The position numbers were made by a program, and so were the translations under genes. Below are positions 47,582 to 49,297 of a stretch of 49,297 bases of DNA, piece after piece. How positions within the stretch are numbered: position 1 is the first letter of the stretch; each line of letters starts with the position of its first letter. The stretch comes from Kandleria vitulina DSM 20405 (GTDB lineage Bacteria > Bacillota_I > Bacilli_A > Erysipelotrichales > Coprobacillaceae). Below the pieces are notes generated by a model, which was given only the letters and a program-made list of their open reading frames with translations, was not told the DNA's origin and searched no databases. Where the stretch lies: assembly GCF_000702065.1 (NCBI RefSeq), contig NZ_JNKN01000015.1, positions 1-49,297 of the forward strand, written 5' to 3'.

Positions 47582-48160
47582 ATGAACAAATTACTTTTAA
47601 GTTTACGTAATCGTAAGCCCAATAAAACAAGCCTGATACGACGATTTATCGCCTATGCAATTGACTGGTATCTTGGAAGTGTCATTTCATCATTACCGTT
47701 GATGATTATTTATTTGATGCTACATCCACAGGCTAAAAAGATTCCTAATCAGCTATCGTTATTTTCTTTCCCAACAAATATTATAGTAGGAATTCTCTGT
47801 CTTGCTGTAGCCTTTGGTTATTACTACCTGCTTCCTTTATTTTGGCACACTCAGACATTAGGAAAAAAGATAACACGTATTAAGGTTGTAGACTATGATG
47901 GCAGTGAAGTTACACCTGTACAGCTATTTGTCAGACAGATTATTATGATGACATTAGTAGAAGGGTCGCTCTTTACATCCACAACAACAATTCATCAGAT
48001 GCTTTCCTCTATAATTAATATTAAATATGTTTCAATAATCAGCAGATTTGGATTATGTATTAGCATTGTTACAATTATTCTTCTTATTATCACAAATTCG
48101 CATCAGGCATTGCATGATCTCGTTGCTCATACAATGGTTGTATCTGCATCTCAAGAGTAA
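47582..48160 (+). CDS. RDD-family membrane protein
   Basis: 192 residues with four hydrophobic segments. The RDD signature is RRFIAYAIDWYL near the first segment, and the second half holds LGKKITRIKVVDYDG, the usual cytoplasmic loop of the family. The function is unknown in most cases; some RDD proteins are ion antiporters. GAGGAGAG precedes the start. Its place between the glucosidase and a regulator suggests the same transcript, but a role in sugar use is not evident. Confidence 0.8.
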   Translation: MNKLLLSLRNRKPNKTSLIRRFIAYAIDWYLGSVISSLPLMIIYLMLHPQAKKIPNQLSLFSFPTNIIVGILCLAVAFGYYYLLPLFWHTQTLGKKITRIKVVDYDGSEVTPVQLFVRQIIMMTLVEGSLFTSTTTIHQMLSSIINIKYVSIISRFGLCISIVTIILLIITNSHQALHDLVAHTMVVSASQE

Positions 48161-48173
48161 AGAAAGGAACTAT

Positions 48174-48193
48174 GAAATCATTAAAGTGATTTC
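48174..48193. promoter_or_regulatory. Inverted repeat before the second RpiR-type gene
   Basis: GAAATCA / TGATTTC, a perfect 7-bp inverted repeat with a six-base spacer, 14 bases before the start codon. It could be an operator for an RpiR-type protein or a small hairpin; unproven. Confidence 0.35.
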
Positions 48194-48206
48194 CAATTAG
48201 AGATTT

Positions 48207-48935
48207 ATGAAGACTTTAGAAAAAATGAAATATCTTAGTGATTTAGAATTAGAAATATACCAATATATAATTGCTCACCGATCACAGGTCATCAGCATGA
48301 AACTTAAAGATATTTCAGAAGCCATTCATGTCTCTCCAGCCATGATTACCCGTGTGGCCAAGAAACTAGGCTATGATGGATTTGCGGAATGGAAAGTTGT
48401 TCTAAAGACAGATGAAGGCGTCTATGTCAAACCTAATGAAACTAGCTTAACCTACATTTTCGATTTCTTTAATCGTATAGATTCAAGCGAATATGATGAT
48501 ATGATCCGTTCAGCCGCAAAAATGATTGCTCAATCAAGTGAAGCTGTCTTTTATGGTTTAGGTATTTCAGGTGCAATTGCTAATATGGGTGCGCTTGTCT
48601 TAAATCGCTGTGGCAAGAAAGCTTATTGTATTACAGAATTTTCTAATCGCTCGGATGGCATTTATACTGGAAAAGAAGTTGGGGTGATTTTATCTGTTTC
48701 AGGAGAAACGCCCGAAACCATTCAGGTGATGACATTCTTAAAGCAACAGGGGGTAAAGATCATCGCCATCACGAATGTCAATACTTCTTTAGTTGCCAAG
48801 CTTGCGGATATTTCTATCTGTTATTATATTCCCAATTATCGTCGAGATGACCATGTTTCTACGGCTACTCAAGTTCCTGTTACTTATATTATTGAATCAA
48901 TTGCCAATGAATTAAAAAACTTTGGCGTTATCTGA
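48207..48935 (+). CDS. MurR/RpiR-family transcriptional regulator (second)
   Basis: 242 residues, RpiR helix-turn-helix (MKLKDISEAIHVSPAMITRVAKKLGYDGFAEWK) and SIS domain (AVFYGLGISGAIANMGALVLNRCG, VILSVSGETPETIQVM). It resembles the regulator at 43943-44662 in domain layout but is clearly divergent. The ribosome binding site before this start is weak (TTAGAGAT). Two such regulators flank the PTS/glucosidase genes, so one may respond to the glucoside phosphate and the other to a different sugar phosphate. Confidence 0.88.
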   Translation: MKTLEKMKYLSDLELEIYQYIIAHRSQVISMKLKDISEAIHVSPAMITRVAKKLGYDGFAEWKVVLKTDEGVYVKPNETSLTYIFDFFNRIDSSEYDDMIRSAAKMIAQSSEAVFYGLGISGAIANMGALVLNRCGKKAYCITEFSNRSDGIYTGKEVGVILSVSGETPETIQVMTFLKQQGVKIIAITNVNTSLVAKLADISICYYIPNYRRDDHVSTATQVPVTYIIESIANELKNFGVI

Positions 48936-48981
48936 TTGTCAAAAGGGGCTGACCCAGTAAAGTGATTTATGGATAATCACT

Positions 48982-49003
48982 GAGCTGGACCAGCTCTTTT
49001 TTT
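48982..49003. terminator. Hairpin terminator near the IS end
   Basis: GAGCTGGACCAGCTC palindrome followed by TTTTTTT on the plus strand. It could stop transcripts from the RpiR gene; a second stem, AGTGATT / AATCACT, lies just before it. Confidence 0.7.
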
Positions 49004-49131
49004 CTTTCTTTGACTCCCTACAGCCAGATAAAATCTGTTTACGGGCATTCAGACATAAAAAAACACCCATTTTTGGGCGCAATATCCCTATATAGCTGTG
49101 AATAACGTTTTTCAGTATGTGAATAACTGTT

Positions 49132-49297
49132 CTAGCAGCACTTCATGCTTTCTTCGCTCGGCTTTCTTTTACGAATCATATTGTGATATTTCCTGATATT
49201 GAATCCGATTGCGACCATGAATATCTCAAAAGATACATTGGAATTGCCTCTTCGTCGTAATCTGTCATATCCGTAGTCCTGCTTGATGATTCCGAAT
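49132..49297 (-). CDS. IS1182-family transposase, C-terminal fragment (runs off the window)
   Basis: The last 54 residues of a transposase in one open frame: GIIKQDYGYDRLRRRG, then NVSFEIFMVAIGFNIRKYHN and a basic end KRKPSEESMKCC. The pattern RRRG..N...E....A.GFN.RK is the typical tail of the IS1182-type DDE transposases. The catalytic part lies outside the window, so intactness cannot be judged. Confidence 0.8.
   Translation of the reverse strand, partial: FGIIKQDYGYDRLRRRGNSNVSFEIFMVAIGFNIRKYHNMIRKRKPSEESMKCC

Larger units (their letters stand above)
48945..49297 (-). mobile_element. 3' part of an IS1182-type insertion sequence, cut by the window end
   Basis: The right end of the window encodes the C-terminus of an IS1182-family transposase on the minus strand, followed by about 190 bases of non-coding sequence with several hairpins. 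GGGGCTGACCCAG at 48945, nine bases after the RpiR gene's stop codon, resembles the usual GGGGCTG ends of such elements and is taken as the likely boundary; this is inference. Confidence 0.55.

Overview
The window is low-GC DNA from a Gram-positive Firmicute, most likely an anaerobic member of the Erysipelotrichia (inference). Supporting signs are strong AGGAGG ribosome binding sites, U-tailed terminators, a T-box-controlled trp operon, a teichoic acid locus, a class II proline-tRNA ligase of the short eukaryote/archaea-like type, a hybrid cluster protein, and DUF1801, DUF4256 and DUF6465 type genes. About 46 protein genes, one tRNA gene, one T-box leader and several mobile-element remnants are visible. 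No phage, CRISPR array or plasmid backbone was seen.

Layout. 1-5400: housekeeping and stress genes (proS, a tyrosine/serine phosphatase, a tyrosine-rich small protein, acyl carrier protein, hcp), then about 650 bp of decayed DNA holding a small unknown gene and a truncated IS30 left end. 5429-7060 (minus): a lipid II/oligosaccharide flippase-type membrane protein. 7260-17072: one plus-strand block running from pyrF and pyrE into teichoic acid genes: an ABC exporter (TagG/TagH type), three TagB/TagF-type glycerophosphotransferases, a cytoplasmic-looking glycerophosphodiesterase with an Ig-like N-terminus, and tarI/tarJ for CDP-ribitol. A CPBP protease, a 394-bp internally deleted IS30 and tRNA-Asp follow. 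18646-25562: a cell-wall remodelling region with an L,D-transpeptidase, an OmpR-type two-component system, an unknown membrane protein and two paralogous secreted GH25 lysozymes with a very lysine-rich insertion. 25698-32290: Trp T-box leader and trpEGDCFBA. 32330-35308: rarA/mgsA and two Cof-type HAD phosphatases. 35365-35962: two adjacent broken genes (DUF1801, DUF4256). 36273-38674: a TetR-type regulator divergent from glgB with an inverted-repeat operator. 38734-40673: small unknown proteins, a C_GCAxxG_C_C redox protein and a Nudix hydrolase. 40745-43806: copper module (CsoR operator, CopA with extra C-terminal metal-binding domains, CsoR). 43943-48935: a beta-glucoside PTS EIIC, 6-phospho-beta-glucosidase and RDD protein between two RpiR-type regulators. 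The window ends in the 3' part of an IS1182-type transposase.

Together the genes describe a cell that makes a glycerol/ribitol-type teichoic acid, makes its own tryptophan under tRNA-Trp control, imports beta-glucosides, stores glycogen, and responds to copper and nitrosative stress. No fully convincing new system was found. The best leads are the cationic GH25 pair with a shared upstream motif, the Ig-like/GDPD fusion inside the teichoic acid operon, the CopA with two tandem C-terminal HMA domains, and the miniature IS30.
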